From: Stieleria maiorica
Lineage (GTDB): Bacteria; Planctomycetota; Planctomycetia; Pirellulales; Pirellulaceae
Assembly: GCF_008035925.1 (NCBI RefSeq)
Contig: NZ_CP036264.1
Coordinates: 8,694,428-8,758,427 of the forward strand
Length of the DNA stretch: 64,000 nucleotides
Direction: 5' to 3'
Of this stretch, positions 7,807 to 18,140 are shown in pieces (position 1 is the stretch's first letter; the number at the start of each line of letters is the position of its first letter). The position numbers and the translations under genes are program-made. The notes under the pieces are model-generated. The model was not told the DNA's origin, made no database searches, and saw nothing but the letters and a program-made list of their open reading frames with translations.

Positions 7807-9573
7807 TCAGCCATTTCCCTCGGCCCCTCGATCGCGTTCGAGCGACACATCGAATTCGCTGAGTGCGGGGATCATCAAAGCGGCGATCGTAAAACCATAA
7901 CCGACCGCCATCGAAAAGAAGACGAACAGGTGGTCGGTTTGCAGCAAGAACTGAGTGATCGAATAAAACGTGATCAACGGCAACGTGAACGAGGCTAGAA
8001 AAATCGCCGAGGACGGATTCCGCCAACCCAACGACGCGAACAACGCCGCACCGCCGCCCAAGATCATGACCAAGAACGGGGCCAATTGCAGCTGAAAGGC
8101 GCCGCGAAAACTGACCATGATCGTCATGCAAATCGCGATCCCGACACACAGAAAAAACACCGTCCCCAAACTGGCCAGCGTTGCCGTGCGCCCGGCCACG
8201 TAATTCAAACCCGCGTGGATCCCCAACATCGCCACGAACACGTACAAGATCGCCGAGCCGAGCATCGCATAGACCATGTTCTCAAACGTCATCACCCCGT
8301 TGGCCGCCAAGAACAACAACATCCCCAACGGCAACAGAATCATCTCCTTGCCGACATACAACACCCCCAGCAACTTGCCGAACACAAATTCGCGGGGACT
8401 CAAATCCGTGACCAACAACAGGTCCAACGCCAACCCGTCCCGTTCACCGGTCACCGCATTGACGGCCAACGCGTTGATCAACACCAAACTGACCACGCCG
8501 ATCGCGGCGACCGGTAACGTCGCCGCCGGCAACGCCCGGCCGATCCTGGCCGCCGGCTCGTACGCCGTCCCGTTTTGCATCTGGCCGTAAATCACCGCCG
8601 CACCCAACAGGAACAACGCCGCGAACGCCAACCGAATCACGACCACCTTACGCCCATAGGCCCACGTGCGGACCTCACGCCAAAGGATCGGATTCTTCCA
8701 AACCTGACGCGGCGCGCGGACCTTCCAACTGCTCGGCGCCTCCAGTGTCTCCAAATCCTCGCTCGTCTCCGGCTCGGGGGCTTTCAGCCGAACCTCCCGC
8801 GACGGGTTCCAAATCCGCACCCGTGCGACACCGATGCCCAACACCACGACCGATCCCGCCAGGGTGAGCGCCGTGAACAACCACACCCCAAGCGACGTCT
8901 GCTGCGAAAGACTCGCCAGCGGCGAGGCCGCCGCCCCCAGGGCACGCACCGGGCTGAGCGCCAGCGACACCGCCTCGGGCAGGTTCGCCAGCGCGATCAG
9001 GATTTCCCCGGCACCGACCAGCATCAATAACGTCAGCACCGTCAACGCGATCGCCTGGAACGTCTTCTCACGCCACAACCCGACCACCGTGCCGACCGAA
9101 CCGGAAAACACCACCGTCGCGGCGGTCACCAGAAACACCGAAAACACCTGACCGGGAGAAACACCGCCCAGCAGCGGAAGCACCAAAAAAAACGGCAACG
9201 CCGCTAACAGCATCGCCAGCGGTCCGAGCAGCGTCGCCGCCAACTTCCCCACAACGACCTCGAACCCGCTCAAACGCGTCATCAACAACAACAGCAACGT
9301 CCGCCGATCTTTCTCCTGCGCCACGCTGGCCGCCGACCCCACCGCCGCCAAACTGGACAGCACCAGCAATTGCAGCGGGGCGAGCAACAGGAACATCCAG
9401 CCGCCGAACCGAGCCGAATCGGACACCGTCGCCAGCGAACGCGAACCGTCCAACACCAGGTAGCCGGTGCAGAGCAATCCGAACAGTGCGATCAAATACA
9501 AACCGCGCGCCAAATACGTCTTGGGACGCTTGGGAACGACGGTCGCCTCGCGATTGAATACTGGACCGATCAT
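7807..9573 (-). CDS. ABC-2 type transporter permease, duplicated, 588 aa
   Basis: Start taken at MIGPVFNREATVVPKRP; a further upstream ATG would add 52 basic, Cys-rich residues that look non-coding. The protein has about 12 hydrophobic segments arranged as two similar halves: each has the ABC-2 signature of a charged turn followed by a leucine stretch (EKDRRTLLLLLMTRLSGFEV near residue 90 and ERDGLALDLLLVTDLSPREF near residue 400). It is therefore a single-chain fused permease. No ABC ATPase is adjacent, so its partner must be elsewhere. Leads the operon with the two CNNM proteins; a link to export or to metal homeostasis is only suggested by context. Confidence 0.8.
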   Translation of the reverse strand: MIGPVFNREATVVPKRPKTYLARGLYLIALFGLLCTGYLVLDGSRSLATVSDSARFGGWMFLLLAPLQLLVLSSLAAVGSAASVAQEKDRRTLLLLLMTRLSGFEVVVGKLAATLLGPLAMLLAALPFFLVLPLLGGVSPGQVFSVFLVTAATVVFSGSVGTVVGLWREKTFQAIALTVLTLLMLVGAGEILIALANLPEAVSLALSPVRALGAAASPLASLSQQTSLGVWLFTALTLAGSVVVLGIGVARVRIWNPSREVRLKAPEPETSEDLETLEAPSSWKVRAPRQVWKNPILWREVRTWAYGRKVVVIRLAFAALFLLGAAVIYGQMQNGTAYEPAARIGRALPAATLPVAAIGVVSLVLINALAVNAVTGERDGLALDLLLVTDLSPREFVFGKLLGVLYVGKEMILLPLGMLLFLAANGVMTFENMVYAMLGSAILYVFVAMLGIHAGLNYVAGRTATLASLGTVFFLCVGIAICMTIMVSFRGAFQLQLAPFLVMILGGGAALFASLGWRNPSSAIFLASFTLPLITFYSITQFLLQTDHLFVFFSMAVGYGFTIAALMIPALSEFDVSLERDRGAEGNG

Positions 9574-9829
9574 CGAAACTGGGGTTGAAGGGGAAGGAGC
9601 CCGCAACAGGGTAAAACGCGGGCCCACCGATGACAATGCGCAGGCTGCCCCGTGTCGACACGCCGGGCAATCCGAATGGACGTTCCAATCCCTACCGCAG
9701 CGCCACCGGCAGCGCGATTGGCCACCCAAAAAGTGTACGTATTGGCAGTGAGTACGCAGGTTTCTGGCCTATGTTTCATCGGCTGTGCCTTTTCCCCGAG
9801 AAAACCGACCAAAAAGATATATCCCCACC

Positions 9830-10024
9830 ATGACTAAGCAAGACGAACTCCCCGAGCGAAAGTCGCTGTGGCGGGATGAGGAGGGCACAACGGCGGTTGA
9901 ATACGCCGTTATGCTCGCCCTGATCATCGCCGTTTGCATCGGCTCGGTCGCCACGTTGACCTCCGAGACCCAAAAAAGCTTCGACAAGTCCGGAGCCGCG
10001 ATCGCCGGCGCCATGGGCAACTAA
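9830..10024 (+). CDS. Flp/Fap family type IVb pilin, 64 aa
   Basis: Flp pilins form the adhesive fibre of tad systems. The pattern is typical: short charged leader with Trp-Arg, then DEEGTTAVEYAVMLALIIAV, i.e. a prepilin peptidase site before the TTAVEYAV stretch with the conserved Glu at mature position 5 or nearby and a hydrophobic helix over residues 22-45, then a short polar tail. The start at 9830 (MTKQDELPE) is chosen over one 15 codons upstream. No tad genes are in the window; it stands alone. Confidence 0.9.
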   Translation: MTKQDELPERKSLWRDEEGTTAVEYAVMLALIIAVCIGSVATLTSETQKSFDKSGAAIAGAMGN

Positions 10025-10564
10025 CCTGCTCTCCCCCCGGGCCTCGCCGGCCCATTGCCGCAACGATCGAGTGCAACCAGGGGCTCCGACGCCGACGCCG
10101 AAGGCCAGACGCCGCGATGCGTTCTGAACCGTTTGGCGCCATCCGGTGGGCCCGACATCCACTCCGACGTCGATTGAAACGGCACGCCGCGACCACCCGG
10201 CGGGAACACCGTTTAGCCCCTCCTCACCGCTCTTTCCTCTCCACATCACTTCTCTCCATCGCACAACCGCCCCCGCAGGCAGCTCGAACAAATCCGACGC
10301 TGCGACTGCTCGAGGCGGTTGTTTGCTGCGCGGTCAAGCGTTTGAATAATGCGAGGTAGAATCCGACCACCGTATTGCGTCACCGGCTTGCGGGCCGGTT
10401 AATTTCATCAGCCGTTTGGCGCGAGCCTACGGACCCTGGAGACGTTTCCTCGGTGAGTAAGGCCCGTACGCTTGCGCGAAACGGCTAATCCCACTTGCGA
10501 TCCAGATCAATCAACAAAACGCAAGTGAGTGGCCCCGACATCCTCCCATCACCGCAACCCTCCG
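10025..10564. other. Intergenic region with a palindromic repeat
   Basis: No coding frame is convincing. At 10409-10490 lies an imperfect palindrome with arms GCCGTTTGGCGCGAGCCTAC (left, then GG) and CCGTACGCTTGCGCGAAACG (right, then GC), an element type common in Rhodopirellula-like intergenic DNA. A GC-rich inverted repeat just after the pilin stop (GGGCCTCGCCGGCCC, 10039-10053) could act as a transcription end but lacks a T run. Confidence 0.55.
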
Positions 10565-11470
10565 ATGCGAATTGCAATCACCGGCGGAACCGGCTTCCTG
10601 GGCCGCCACCTGATCGGCCACCTGATCGACCAAGGTCACGAAGTCACCGCGTGGTATCGCACCCTGGCCGCGTCCATGCCCGAATCCACCCACGTGCATT
10701 GGGTCGAAGGTGAGTTGGGAAACTTGACGCAAGCCGAACACCTGGTCGCCGGAGCCGACGCCGTGATCCACGCCGGGTTGTTTCGCGGCGGAGACTCCTT
10801 CATGGACAGCGGCGATGACCCGCTGAAATACTGGCATCGCAATGCGACCGGATCGCTGCAGTTGCTCGACGCCGCCGAGCGGTCCGGCGTGAAGAAGTTT
10901 ATCTTCATTTCCTCCGGCACCGTCCACGACACGGTGCTGAGCGACCGCCCGCTGGACGAAACCCACCCGCTGCTGCCGTCGACCCTGTACGGTGCTTGTA
11001 AGGCATCGATCGAAACCGTGGTGCACCATTACGGCGCGAGCGGAAAACTGGTCGCGGCCAACCTCCGTCCGCCCTCGATCTACGGCGTAGCCCAACCGAT
11101 CAGCCAATCGCGCTGGTACGACCTGGTCGCCGGGATCTGCGCCGGACGATCGGTCGACGCCCGCGGCGGTGGCAAAGCCGTCCACGCCCACGACGTCGCC
11201 AAAGCCGCGCTGCTGTTGCTCAACCACGACGAATCGATCGCCGGGGAAACCTACAATTGCTGCGACCGGATGATCAGCGATTTCGAAGTCGCCGGAATCG
11301 CCAAACGGCTCGCCGACAGCCCCTCGGAAATCACCGGCCCGGCCAAAACGGCCAAGAATCAAATCGTCACTGAAAAGATTCGGGCCCTGGGCATGCAATT
11401 CGGAGACACCGAGCTGCTCGAACAGACCATCGCCGAACTCGTCGCGGCGATCCGCAGCGCCGACCGATGA
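10565..11470 (+). CDS. NAD-dependent epimerase/dehydratase (extended SDR), 301 aa
   Basis: Extended short-chain dehydrogenase. The N-terminus is the Rossmann motif MRIAITGGTGFLGRHLIGHL (residues 1-20). The catalytic Tyr-X3-Lys is at about residues 142-146 (LYGACKAS) with the preceding Ser near 120 (ISSGTVHD). NAD or NADP probably serves as cofactor in modification of a sugar nucleotide or other carbonyl substrate; the substrate cannot be inferred. A 12-residue longer start is rejected because the motif begins directly at 10565. Stands alone. Confidence 0.85.
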   Translation: MRIAITGGTGFLGRHLIGHLIDQGHEVTAWYRTLAASMPESTHVHWVEGELGNLTQAEHLVAGADAVIHAGLFRGGDSFMDSGDDPLKYWHRNATGSLQLLDAAERSGVKKFIFISSGTVHDTVLSDRPLDETHPLLPSTLYGACKASIETVVHHYGASGKLVAANLRPPSIYGVAQPISQSRWYDLVAGICAGRSVDARGGGKAVHAHDVAKAALLLLNHDESIAGETYNCCDRMISDFEVAGIAKRLADSPSEITGPAKTAKNQIVTEKIRALGMQFGDTELLEQTIAELVAAIRSADR

Positions 11471-11478
11471 GTCGTGAA

Positions 11479-11507
11479 AGTGGGACAGGCTAGAAGCCTA
11501 TCCCGCG
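11479..11507. repeat. Dispersed repeat R3 (GGGATAGGCTTCTAGCCTGTC), single copy
   Basis: Reads GTGGGACAGGCTAGAAGCCT followed by ATCCCGC. Further copies are at 20234-20296 (as an inverted pair) and 39972-39997. Confidence 0.7.
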
Positions 11508-11514
11508 TCGTCCT

Positions 11515-12336
11515 TCAGCGACGACGCCTTCGTAAGCAACCGACGCCACCGACCAATAATAGAAAACCAAACGCCGTCGGTTCGGGAACGGCGGTGACCG
11601 AATACTGCAAGTTGTCGATGAACAGGTACTTCGGTGTATTGATCCCAAACTGGCCCGAGTCACTGGACTGGAACGTCAACCCGATCGAACGCGCATCGCC
11701 CAACGTCGTCAAGTCCTCAGCGACCTGCCAAGTGTTGACGATGTAGTCCTGGCTGCCATCGGCGAAGGTGAAATCAGCCAAGGTCAACGTCACCGCGCCG
11801 GTCGTCGCGCCCCCGCGATCGACGTCACTGTAGCCGGTCAGGACCACACGAAAAAAGTCCTCGTCGGTTCCACCGGGACCGCCAAACTGCTTTGCAAAGT
11901 CGTCACCGTTGAGCATCGAATAATAAGAATACGCCCCGTTGGTCCAATCGACACTTTGAACCATCGCGCCGGTCGGCAGGTTGATGGTCGCGCTGTCGTC
12001 AAATGCCAACGCGTAAGTGCCTCCACTGACCGCTCCACCCAGCCCGTCACTTCCACCGCCGGCGATCGCGGAATGTTCGTTGGTAAATCCCGACGTGACG
12101 GTGTCCGTCGTGTTGCTGTAGGCCCAACCGCTCCAGTATCCCGGGAAAGTCGTTTGGTTGCTGAATTCAACACCATCGACGGTCCAAGGATCACTATTAA
12201 TCTGTGACGTGTCGCCTTTGTAATAGGTGTCCGGTGCGGCCAGCAGATTCTCAAACGTCACGGTTGCGGCCGCGGCCGACGAAGCGAGCGAACCGACCGT
12301 GAAAAGCGAGAGTAAAAAGGATCGAAAACGTTTCAT
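11515..12336 (-). CDS. DUF4465-like PEP-CTERM exported protein, 273 aa
   Basis: N-terminal signal peptide (MKRFRSFLLSLFTVGSLASS, cleavage after the Ala cluster near residue 24). The mature domain over about 30-245 has the DUF4465 look: TVTFENL at the start, WSGWAYSNTTD near residue 70, a Gly/Ser-rich sheet region and SIGLTFQSSD towards the end. The C-terminus is a textbook PEP-CTERM sorting signal: VPEPTAFGFLLLVGGVGC followed by five Arg. It should be handed to an exosortase and anchored or released at the cell surface. A hairpin (GCGTCGTC / GACGACGC) overlaps the stop. It follows the DUF1559 gene by 57 bases. Confidence 0.88.
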   Translation of the reverse strand: MKRFRSFLLSLFTVGSLASSAAAATVTFENLLAAPDTYYKGDTSQINSDPWTVDGVEFSNQTTFPGYWSGWAYSNTTDTVTSGFTNEHSAIAGGGSDGLGGAVSGGTYALAFDDSATINLPTGAMVQSVDWTNGAYSYYSMLNGDDFAKQFGGPGGTDEDFFRVVLTGYSDVDRGGATTGAVTLTLADFTFADGSQDYIVNTWQVAEDLTTLGDARSIGLTFQSSDSGQFGINTPKYLFIDNLQYSVTAVPEPTAFGFLLLVGGVGCLRRRRR

Positions 12337-12393
12337 GTGAATTTCAAAATCTTGGTTGTAAAGTCATGAAGCCCAGATTGCTCGCACGGACAC

Positions 12394-13176
12394 CTACCAC
12401 GCATCTGCCGGAATCATTTCGCCACCGGCCCGCGTGATCATTCCGCCGAGCACGATTTCGTCGAGCGATTCGTTCAACAGGTGCACGCTGCCGTCGAGAA
12501 ACAGCACCATCGCGCCGGCCGGATGCAGCGATCGGATTTCGTTGTCGCCGACCCAGGCCGAATCGTCGTTGATCGGATGCGATTGGACGAACACGTTCCC
12601 TCCGTTGATCCATTCGCTGTCCGGCCCGACCATGTCTTCACCGGTCGCCATCGTGTTGGACAGACCATCCAGACAATCGCGAAAACGGATCCGCTGTTCG
12701 TACAAGAACACACCGTCATCGGGCCGCCGGTCGATCAGACGTTCGCCGAACAAGCCGCCATAGCTGATCTCGCCGCGTCCGTTGGTCCCCTGAGGCACCT
12801 CGGTGGGGCACAGGTACGATTCGACCACCACTGCGGCGGCTTCCGCGTTGCGCGGATGATCAAACGCATAATCAAAGTCGATCGCGTCGTACAGCGCCTG
12901 TTCACCCATTTGCGGCAGCAGGAATGCCGACCACGCCAAATTCTTTCGCGTGCTCGGCTGGCCCCAAAACCGCCACTCCAAACATCCGATCGGTAACGAA
13001 CGATGCATGTTGTGGTACGCGTGCAACGCCACACCGATCTGGTGCTGGTGGTTGCGGCAATTGGTCTGCCGAGCCGCCTCGCGGGCAAATTGCACCGCCG
13101 GCAACAACAACGCCACCATGATGCCGATGATGGCGATCACCACCAGCAGTTCGACCAACGTGAATCCCGCTCGCAT
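12394..13176 (-). CDS. DUF1559 pseudopilin-like protein, 260 aa
   Basis: Planctomycete DUF1559 proteins carry a type II secretion/type IV pilin-like leader and are often present in dozens of copies. Start chosen at MRAGFTLVELLVVIAIIGIM, the canonical prepilin cleavage motif (G/FTLVE) and membrane helix. The family's next motif PAVQFAREAARQTNCRNHQ follows, and H(P)AGAMVLFLDGSVHLL near residue 230 matches the conserved C-terminal signature for the family. An in-frame ATG at 13257 would add 27 residues in front of the prepilin leader and is less likely. Probably co-transcribed with the downstream PEP-CTERM protein. Confidence 0.85.
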   Translation of the reverse strand: MRAGFTLVELLVVIAIIGIMVALLLPAVQFAREAARQTNCRNHQHQIGVALHAYHNMHRSLPIGCLEWRFWGQPSTRKNLAWSAFLLPQMGEQALYDAIDFDYAFDHPRNAEAAAVVVESYLCPTEVPQGTNGRGEISYGGLFGERLIDRRPDDGVFLYEQRIRFRDCLDGLSNTMATGEDMVGPDSEWINGGNVFVQSHPINDDSAWVGDNEIRSLHPAGAMVLFLDGSVHLLNESLDEIVLGGMITRAGGEMIPADAW

Positions 13177-13727
13177 CGGACCAGCGGTGGATCCCGCGAC
13201 GGGCGCAGCAAGCGACCTGGCAACGATGCCATCGTGTCGGCGTTGGCGGTAGCGCATGACCAGACTCGGGGTGCCGGCAGCAGCAAACTCTATAGTGAAC
13301 AGACCCATCTCGCGTCTCCGTGACCGCTTTTGACGGCGAAGAGAACCAGTGCGGTGCGAGCCAATCTGTTGACGCCGACCTCACCCTGGAAGGTCCCTGA
13401 AGCGTCCGTTTCGTGGTAGGTCTTCTGACTTCCGATTCTCGTCGCCCACTTCGCCTTCTCGTCATTCGGTCACCTTGCGTCAAGCAGGATGATCCGCGGA
13501 CAATGGCCAAAAGAGTGAAGTGTGGACGGCTGATCGACGCGCCGGCACCCAGGCCAACGAGACAATCAACAGCATCGGTTACAGCGGCCGGGCCGTCTTG
13601 GAGTTTCACCAAAGTTCCCTGTTTCCGCCGACGATTCCTTATCGCCCGACGGCACCACCAAACGTTGGATGCGAAAGGTAGACCCGCCCGCACCGACTGT
13701 CAACCGTTTTCCCCGAGACGCCCACCG
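13177..13727. other. Divergent intergenic region without a gene
   Basis: Separates the DUF1559 gene (minus) from kdsB (plus). A frame continuous with kdsB upstream of 13728 is open but encodes a basic low-complexity stretch and begins well before the conserved KdsB N-terminus, so I treat it as non-coding. No clear promoter or RNA structure is seen. Confidence 0.5.
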
Positions 13728-14546
13728 ATGCCCGACACCCAAATCGTGCTGCCCGCACGACTTGCCTCGACCCGCCTGCCGGAAAAACTGCTGCAAAAAG
13801 TCGCCGGCAAAACGGTGCTGCAACACACCTATGAAGCGGCGTCGCGGGCTGCCGCCGCCTCGGCCGGCGTGATCGTGGCGGTCGACAATCCGCGGATCGC
13901 CGAGGCGGTCGATGCGTTCGGAGGCCGCTGGGTCATGACCCCCAGCGATTGCCCCAGCGGAACCGACCGAATCGCCGTCGTCGCCGAACATTTCCCCGAG
14001 ACTGAAATCTTCATCAACGTCCAAAGCGACGAACCCGAGATCGATCCGGCCGCGATCGACGCGGTCGCCGAAACACTCGCCGGTGACCCCGAGGCCGACA
14101 TGGCGACCGCCGGCACGCCGATCCGAACCGCCGCGGCGCTGCAGGACCCGGCGATCGTGAAAATCGTGATGACAGGCATGAGCATCAGAGCAGGGCAGGG
14201 ACACAGAGCAGGGCAGGGACACGGAGCAGGGCAGGGCAGGGCGATCTACTTCAGCCGAGCCTGTGTGCCGTACCGCCGCGAAGGGGAGCCCGCCGAATTG
14301 CTGGACGTCGACCCGCCGATTTACTGGCACCACCTGGGACTGTACGCCTACCGCCGCGACTTCTTGTCATGGTTCGCCGGCTCGCCCCCCAGTCCGCTGG
14401 AGCAAACCGAAAAGCTGGAGCAGTTGCGGGCGATCGAAGCGGGAAAAAAAATCGTCGTCGCCGCCGTCGGCCCGGCCATGCCCGGAATCGACACCCCGGA
14501 GGATCTTGCCGCGTTTCGCCGCCGTCTTGAGACGTCCGCCTCCTGA
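13728..14546 (+). CDS. kdsB: CMP-KDO synthetase (3-deoxy-manno-octulosonate cytidylyltransferase), 272 aa
   Basis: KdsB activates KDO with CTP for lipopolysaccharide core synthesis in the cytoplasm. The start is fixed by the N-terminal nucleotide-binding loop: MPDTQIVLPARLASTRLPEK (residues 1-20), then LLQKVAGKTVLQHTYEA. Other family marks are SDCPSGTDRI, INVQSDEPEID (metal-binding Asp) and YFSRACVPY. Between KIVM and AIYFSR, where other family members have a short loop, about 20 extra residues (RAGQGH units) are encoded by an 18-bp tandem repeat, making the protein longer than the usual 245-260 aa. Upstream of pyrG by 65 bases, probably co-transcribed. Confidence 0.92.
   Translation: MPDTQIVLPARLASTRLPEKLLQKVAGKTVLQHTYEAASRAAAASAGVIVAVDNPRIAEAVDAFGGRWVMTPSDCPSGTDRIAVVAEHFPETEIFINVQSDEPEIDPAAIDAVAETLAGDPEADMATAGTPIRTAAALQDPAIVKIVMTGMSIRAGQGHRAGQGHGAGQGRAIYFSRACVPYRREGEPAELLDVDPPIYWHHLGLYAYRRDFLSWFAGSPPSPLEQTEKLEQLRAIEAGKKIVVAAVGPAMPGIDTPEDLAAFRRRLETSAS
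14187..14241 (+). repeat. In-frame 18-bp tandem repeat inside kdsB
   Basis: Unit AGAGCAGGGCAGGGACAC, two perfect copies and a third diverged copy ending in GGGCAGGGCAGG. Each unit encodes RAGQGH. A related GGGCAGGGCAGAGCAGGGC string occurs non-coding at 30845-30866. Confidence 0.9.
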
Positions 14547-14611
14547 GAACATCGTCGCATTGAGGCTCACGGCACTTCCGGTTTTTCCTCAGCGCGGTAT
14601 CATCCGCGTCC

Positions 14612-16252
<1,641 letters not shown>

Positions 16253-16257
16253 ATCCG

Positions 16258-16659
16258 ATGTCAGAAAACAAAGAAGAACCGGAATTGGTCGTCGACACCG
16301 ACTGGAAATCTCAAGTCGAAAAAGAGAAAGAAACCGCCGCCGAGGACACGCCCAGCGCCGCGGATCAACCCTCCGGTGGTGCCGCCACAGCCGGCGACCC
16401 CACCGGCGACCTGCCGCCGGCATCCTTGGCCATGCTGATCAGCACCTTCTACAGCCAAGCCATGATGGCACTCGGCGTGATGGAAAACCCCTCAACCGGC
16501 GAAAAAAGCACCGACCTGCGCGTCGCCAAACACTTCATCGACACCCTTGAAATGCTCCAAGAAAAAACCAAGGGCAACACCGACAAGGATGAAGACAAGA
16601 TGTTCGACGAAGTCCTGCACCTGCTGCGAATGGCCTTCGTCGGCGCCCAAAAAGCGTAA
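16258..16659 (+). CDS. DUF1844 domain protein, 133 aa
   Basis: Residues 1-50 are acidic and Ala/Gly-rich (probably disordered); residues about 53-130 form the DUF1844 domain: LAMLISTFYSQAMMALGVME, then DLRVAKHFIDTLEMLQEKT and DEVLHLLRMAFV. The domain is all-helical, common in planctomycetes, acidobacteria and deltaproteobacteria, and of unknown role. Only 5 bases separate it from pyrG, so they share a transcript. Confidence 0.85.
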   Translation: MSENKEEPELVVDTDWKSQVEKEKETAAEDTPSAADQPSGGAATAGDPTGDLPPASLAMLISTFYSQAMMALGVMENPSTGEKSTDLRVAKHFIDTLEMLQEKTKGNTDKDEDKMFDEVLHLLRMAFVGAQKA

Positions 16660-16781
16660 CCAATGCCAGCGGGACGCGTCAGCGAGCGGCCCCATACACC
16701 AGCGGGACGCCTCAACGAAACGTCCACGCCCGCCAGCGCCCGCCACTGGCTCACGCCACGTGCTGGCATCTGCAACACCCG
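16660..16781. other. Short intergenic with AGCGGGACGC repeats
   Basis: Contains two copies of CCAGCGGGACGC (16676 and 16699 regions), a frequent intergenic word in Rhodopirellula-like genomes. It lies between convergent genes. No T-run terminator is seen. Confidence 0.5.
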
Positions 16782-17249
16782 CTACCCCGCCGGGTACAAC
16801 TGATACAGCATCAGATAAACCAGCACTCCGGTCACCGACACATACATCCAGACCGGAAACGCGTATCGCACCAGTTTCTTGTGCGCGACGATCCGGCCCT
16901 TCATCGCCAGATAAACCGCCCGCAGCGCCAAGAACGGCACGGCGATCGCCAGCAACAGGTGCGTCCCCAGAATCGCATAGTACGTGTAGCGTGCCGCCAG
17001 CGGAGCGACCTCAGGGTCCGTCGGGAACCGCGTATTCGGCTCACCGGTCGTCTGGTACAGCGCCACCTTGTGCAACAGGTACAGCACCAAGAACGCCGCA
17101 CTGATCCCCAGCGCCGTCAGCATCATCTTCTTGTGCCCGCGCGGGTTGCCCTGGCGTATCTTGATCAGCCCGGCCGCCAACACGCCCGTCGCCGCGGCGT
17201 TCAATAACGCCGTGCAATGCGGCAAATAATCCGCCAATAATTGCCACAT
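16782..17249 (-). CDS. DUF420 membrane protein (oxidase assembly/CtaM-like), 155 aa
   Basis: DUF420 proteins (such as Bacillus YozB/CtaM) help assemble heme-copper oxidases. Four to five helices: about 2-24, 42-64 (MMLTALGISAAFLVLYLLHK), 84-108 (YYAILGTHLLLAIAVPFLAL), 125-150. Conserved histidines that are typical of the family are visible: H10, H40, H61, H92, and H117 in IVAHKK. It is the last gene of the oxidase-assembly run and is separated from SCO by a repeat-filled gap of 219 bases. Confidence 0.85.
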   Translation of the reverse strand: MWQLLADYLPHCTALLNAAATGVLAAGLIKIRQGNPRGHKKMMLTALGISAAFLVLYLLHKVALYQTTGEPNTRFPTDPEVAPLAARYTYYAILGTHLLLAIAVPFLALRAVYLAMKGRIVAHKKLVRYAFPVWMYVSVTGVLVYLMLYQLYPAG

Positions 17250-17329
17250 ACTTCTCTTAAGTTCCGAGTCTCAGGTTTTAGGCGACCATTTTCTTGTCAC
17301 CCATTTTCTTGTCCAAAGAGGCGCGCGGG

Positions 17330-17436
17330 GAATCGGCTAAAGCCTAGACACCAGCGCTGGTTGGTGTCTAGCCTTTAGGCGATTTCCCGTCGCTGCGAAG
17401 CAGCGACATTGGCGACTAAAGCCTGGACACCAGCGC
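17330..17436. repeat. Long palindrome of GGCTAAAGCCTAGACACC type
   Basis: Arms GGCTAAAGCCTAGACACCAG (17335-17354) and TTGGTGTCTAGCCTTTAGGC (17361-17380) form a near-perfect hairpin, extended by GGGGAATC / GATTTCCC. A third partial arm, GACTAAAGCCTGGACACCAG, is at 17414-17433. The CATTTTCTTGTC doublet at 17287-17313 belongs to another repeat family seen at 33770-33841. No gene is in this gap. Confidence 0.75.
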
Positions 17437-17468
17437 GATCCATTATTCTGTCACCCGCCCACTGCCTC

Positions 17469-18137
17469 TCACAGCATCTCGCTGATCGCCGACTGCAACT
17501 TTTCAAACTGCTTCGACTCGGGCCAACTATAAAACCCTTCGATCTTGCCTTCCGCGTCGACCAGCACAAACTTCTCGGTATGAAAGCCCTTGTCGACCGG
17601 CTGCTGAAAGATCTCGCCACCGATGCGGCGGATGTAGGTCAGATCACCGGTTAAAAACAGCCACTGATCTTCGTCGGCTCCGAAGCGGGCGGCATACTCG
17701 CGCAACACCTCGGGCGTGTCACGCTCCGGATCCACGGAGATGGACAGGAACACGACGTCTTCGCCTTCGAATCGATCCTGCAACTGCTTGATCTTTTGAT
17801 TCTGTTGCGGGCACACACTCGGGCAGTTGGTGAAGAAAAAACTGACCACGTAGGGCTGGCCCAACAAGTCTTCACTCTTGACCAACTCGCCGCTGCGTTC
17901 GGTCAACTCGAAACGGCTCAACCAAGCCTCATCTTCCGGCGGCCGGGCGACTTCTTCATTGGCAATCTCAGAACTGTCCGAGACCACCGGCTCCTCGCCA
18001 GGCGCCACCTCGGAAGTGTAGACCACTTCATCAGGGCTCGGACCGGAAGAGGCCGATCGCTGGCGCAGCGTGCGTCCCACCAGTCCCAAGACGACACCCA
18101 CCAACAAAATCGCGGCTAAATTGGACGCGGTTCTCAT
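17469..18137 (-). CDS. SCO1/SenC-type copper chaperone, 222 aa
   Basis: Delivers copper to the CuA site of cytochrome c oxidase. N-terminal membrane anchor over residues 5-22 (NLAAILLVGVVLGLVG), acidic linker to about 85, then the thioredoxin-fold domain with the copper ligands: Cys-X3-Cys in TNCPSVCPQQNQK and the distal His in KGFHTEKFVLVD. All three ligands are present. It begins 4 bases after ctaB ends and belongs to the same operon. Confidence 0.9.
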   Translation of the reverse strand: MRTASNLAAILLVGVVLGLVGRTLRQRSASSGPSPDEVVYTSEVAPGEEPVVSDSSEIANEEVARPPEDEAWLSRFELTERSGELVKSEDLLGQPYVVSFFFTNCPSVCPQQNQKIKQLQDRFEGEDVVFLSISVDPERDTPEVLREYAARFGADEDQWLFLTGDLTYIRRIGGEIFQQPVDKGFHTEKFVLVDAEGKIEGFYSWPESKQFEKLQSAISEML

Positions 18138-18140
18138 AGC

